In this document: positions 61,190 through 64,000 of the stretch, piece after piece
Numbering within the stretch: the first letter of the stretch is position 1
Layout: every line of letters begins with the position of its first letter
Source of the DNA: Welwitschia mirabilis
Lineage: Eukaryota; Gnetophyta; Gnetopsida; Welwitschiales
Direction of reading: 5' to 3'
DNA length: 64,000 nucleotides
Assembly (NCBI GenBank): GCA_051453625.1
Contig: JBOZIK010000001.1
Coordinates: 46,818,328 to 46,882,327, forward strand
Notes under the pieces: model-generated
The model's input: the letters and a program-made list of their open reading frames with translations, nothing else
Told to the model about the DNA's origin: nothing
The model's database searches: none
Position numbers and translations under genes: made by a program

Positions 61190-62528
61190 ATTGGATTGCC
61201 ATGTTGAAAGAACGCGAGGCTGGGATCGCTGTTGGCACAGATTCTTCTTCACTGATGTTGGCCGATTTTTAAAGAGGAAATCAGGGGAATTCGTTGAAAG
61301 AAGTGACAAAGTGCATCACAGAACAGCACGACAAAAATGCCATAAAAAAAAGAGGAGGCATCGTCAACGGAGAAGAACACAGACATCGGCGACAAGGATA
61401 AAAACAAGGATGCGATCATAGAAACAAGGGGGGAAAGATCAGAAGAGGCAGTAAATTTGTTATAGGGAGAAATCAAAAATGCCTAGCAGAGGAGTACAAA
61501 GTGATCAAGAACACAAGCTGAGAACATCATAAATCACAGAAAGCGCAAAAGAACAAAAGCAAAAAGGAAGATACTGATCATCAGGATGGAGACTAATATG
61601 AAAATGCATCGAATCAAAAGAAGCACGCAGGCGAAGAACAATGACACGACCAACTAGAACAAAACGCCCATTGAGGGAACAGGAGACGCTAGACGCAAGA
61701 TGAGAGGCAATGCAATCTGAATAGCAAAGACGATCAGAGCGCATAAAAGAAAGTAGTGCAGGCAGACAAACGACAATGCGCATCAGAGAGAAGAGAACGA
61801 TAAGAAATACAAAAAAATGCAGGGGTGGAGCATCAAAAGACAGAAATACAAAAAAAAGCCAATGGGGGCAGACCACAAAAGGTAAGAGGATCATCAAATA
61901 GCAACGCGATCACAATGCAGACGGCATCAGAGAGCGAAGAAAACATAGAAAAAAGAACACATAATGCCATAAAGCAATAACAGTGAACAAAGAATGGCGA
62001 GTAGTACGCCATTAGCAAAGAAACACACAGGGAGCCATCACAAAGAGAATCATAGGACGGTGATCAGAAAAAACGCAGACCAGGAGAAAACCACCTAAAA
62101 GACGGATGCCATCACAAGAACAGAAATACAGAGAGAGGAGGAAGCAATCAGTAGCTGACATCAAACAACTAGCAGTGAGAGCCAAAACATGCGAAAAAAA
62201 AAAAGTGGCCAGTTTGAGGAAAGGACACAACATTTTTCACAAAAAAAAAATGTTTAATAGTAAAACAGAGAGAGACATGAAAGATGACATGAAGAGGAGC
62301 ACCAGACAAAAAAGGCAGAGCTATAATTCGATCATCTATAATTAAGGTTGTAAGAAATTTTAATTCACAAAAGAAAATTTTAGTTTTTTTATATTGCAAA
62401 ATTCGAAATTAAACATAATCATTGTGGAAAAAAAAATGTCGTAACAGTTTTTGGCACTAGACGGAGGGCTAGATAGAATCACATCAATTGAAATTAATAT
62501 AATCATTGTGAATAAAATTGTTGTAACA
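61190..62528 (+). repeat. Probable LTR of a Ty3/gypsy element (right edge clear, left edge not)
   Basis: The right edge is GTTGTAACA at 62520-62528, immediately followed by a primer binding site. The interval 61200-62340 is strongly purine-rich on the plus strand (A+G far above C+T) and less AT-rich than its surroundings, with no convincing coding content despite several open frames on both strands. The left edge is placed just after the PUR-alpha pseudogene only by elimination. Confidence 0.45.
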
Positions 62529-62549
62529 GTTTGGCGCTAGAAGGAGACC
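62415..62549 (+). repeat. Tandem duplication of the LTR end plus primer binding site
   Basis: ATAATCATTGTGGAAAA...GTCGTAACAGTTTTTGGCACTAGACGGAGGG (to about 62469) is repeated 80 bp later as ATAATCATTGTGAATAAAA...GTTGTAACAGTTTGGCGCTAGAAGGAG (to about 62549). The second copy keeps TGGCGC and abuts gag; the first reads TGGCAC. Confidence 0.8.
62532..62549 (+). other. Primer binding site of the right-hand gypsy element
   Basis: TGGCGCTAGAAGGAGACC follows the LTR end ...TAACA. TGGCGC-type sites after TAACAGTT are common in plant Ty3/gypsy elements; I did not assign the tRNA. Confidence 0.7.
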
Positions 62550-62647
62550 CCTTGTGTAAGCCTTTTATCGTTTCGTTATCATTTTCTTCGAATCGCACTC
62601 GTTTTCATTTAAACTCGCCTACCACCTTGTTATACACAACAGCCACA

Positions 62648-64000
62648 ATGCCAATGTCCACTCAAAGAATTCGTTCCTTAGCGATTAGGAAACTAGTGAT
62701 TCCAAATGACGAGAACAAGGTTCTCCCTAAGGATCCCTTTTTACAAAAATATGACGAAAATCAAGAATTCGTAAATGAATGGGATCGTGACGAAAAGCCT
62801 CAAACGTCATAAAAATCCACATAACAAATGCCAAAGAAAGACTTTGACAATGATAATCTATTTAGGTATGAAAACAATAACGAGGAACCACCTAAAATCC
62901 CACAAACTAAAGACTAAAAGCCACCTATCCAATCAACCAAGTTCAACATGCTCTGGAAGGCCATCAATGACATCAAATGAGGCCTCCAAACCAAAAAGAA
63001 TTACCTTGACATAGACTTCGACGACACACTGATCCACCCCTCTGTCCATCATAAAGTGATCTCACCTAGTGAAATGCCTGATTTCGAGAAATTTACAGGC
63101 GTCAAAGACCCTGTTATCCATATTAAAAACTTTAAACACTCATGCAACGTGTACAACATAGAAAGAAACACTGCGTGTCATCTATTTTGTCGATCTCTTT
63201 GACGACAAGCCCTCGAGTGGTACCATCACCTACCGACACACTCTATTACAAGCTTAAAATAACTATTTGAGATGTTTGTATAGCATTATTCTATAAACAT
63301 CACAAAGATAATGATGTTAGACTTATTGACAATGATGAAACAATAGTTTAGCGAAACCATCCAAGACTATGCTCAACGATGAAGAGTTATCGTTTTGCAA
63401 TTAGAAACCACAATTACCGATTCTGACATGGCATATCTATTTGTCAAGTCATGCATCCCATATGTTTTAGAACATCTTAGAATGAAAGCATTCAAAACAT
63501 TTGAACAAGTAGTAACATTAGCAAAAAGAATTAAAATCGTAGGTAGAGAGAAGGGCACTATAAAATATGGCAACATGTCACAAAATGAATCACCAAGAAG
63601 AGACAACAATAACAACAACTACAAAGCAAATAACTTGAAGAATGTTTCAGTAGTCGACCAGACTTCACAACCTCCTCAAACGAGTTATTCATCGCAACCG
63701 GTCAGTAGCCCGATAGCACAACAATTTCAACCGCAATCTCTTTTTCCCCCTCAAGCTTTTACATTTTAACTAGTTGTGAGACAAGCTTACTTCCCAACTC
63801 AACAACTACAAAGTTTTTAATGAACATCATCACCTTAATGACAACAGCTCCAACCATCTCAACAACAGTTCCATAATCAACAACAACCCTTTGCAACTCA
63901 AAGACAAGACCAAAATCAGTCTGAAAACCAAAACATGATTCAAAGACCTAGGAGAAACTTCACTAGGTTACAAATTCCATTGACAAAGATCCTTGGAATT
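62648..64000 (+). pseudogene. Gag of a Ty3/gypsy element, broken, cut by the window end
   Basis: It starts at the ATG at 62648 (MPMSTQRIRSLAIRKLVIPN). After a stop and frame changes the text includes ISPSEMPDFEKFTGVKDPVI and HIKNFKHSCNVYNIER, matching the retrotrans_gag opening (MPKFDKFDGTGDPxxHL), then TDSDMAYLFVKSCIPYVLEH and KAFKTFEQVVTLAKRIKIVG (63395-63540), the usual end of that domain. A Gln/Pro/Asn-rich linker follows (63590-63960). No zinc knuckle has been reached by position 64000. Such gag proteins build the particle. The protease and pol would lie beyond the window. Confidence 0.8.

Noticed and set aside
61151-61270. Plus-strand frame starting MAETEARIQRNWIAMLKERE just after the PUR-alpha blocks
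   Set aside because: Looks protein-like for about 37 codons but matches nothing I know, and it does not continue the PUR-alpha C-terminus.
61191-62399. Several overlapping ORFs on both strands in the purine-rich block
   Set aside because: Stops are rare there because of base composition; the predicted peptides are low-complexity and the block lies where an LTR is expected.

Overview
The window is nuclear DNA of a seed plant, most likely an angiosperm. The evidence is a four-exon plant-type RPL6 gene with a 3.5 kb intron, plant LINE, Ty1/copia and Ty3/gypsy elements, tRNA-derived SINE-like sequences and very AT-rich intergenic DNA. The species cannot be named from the sequence. Seven runs of N interrupt it (11725-12247, 33205-33214, 36010-36019, 42673-42682, 50383-50474, 54934-55033, 58394-59363).

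Layout. 1-1900: AT-rich, nothing recognised. 1925-6590: a decayed, nearly full-length LINE on the minus strand, head to head with the next gene. 6800-11658: RPL6 (60S ribosomal protein eL6, 233 aa) on the plus strand, the only gene here that looks intact; its second intron carries three diverged copies of one repeat. 11659-15598: mostly unassigned, with a faint reverse-transcriptase-like remnant. 15599-33530: an AT-rich LTR-like repeat (copies A and B), with copy A split by a complete but decayed Sirevirus-like copia element (element 1, 16055-26488, minus, 5-bp target duplication CTTAG). 33531-37172: further AT-rich repeats including copy C, related to the distal part of B. 37173-44374: element 2, a copia deletion derivative (minus, target duplication AATTC) that kept gag, protease and an env-like ORF but lost integrase, RT and RNase H. 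45080-56990: an Athila-like Ty3/gypsy polyprotein (minus) split inside its RT by element 3 (47511-56877, plus), a longer relative of element 2. 57690-61166: an OPA3-like pseudogene and a PUR-alpha pseudogene around a 970-base gap. 61190-64000: the 5' end of another Ty3/gypsy element (plus), running off the window.

What stands out. The three copia elements belong to two families and share a gag-PR-(INT-RT-RH)-spacer-env-like layout. Each family has its own CpG-centred palindromic short motif (AGACGTCT in element 1, a GTCGAC-centred motif in elements 2 and 3). In each family the motif is clustered in the LTR and again in the spacer between pol and the env-like ORF. Repeated placement of a family-specific motif in front of both reading units suggests a functional cis-element, perhaps a second promoter for the env-like ORF. 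That role is inference; the arrays are visible in the sequence. Many motif copies have decayed CpG to TpG or CpA, as expected for methylated transposons.

Only RPL6 appears to be a working host gene. Everything else recognised is a transposable element or pseudogene, and the nesting gives a relative order of insertions.
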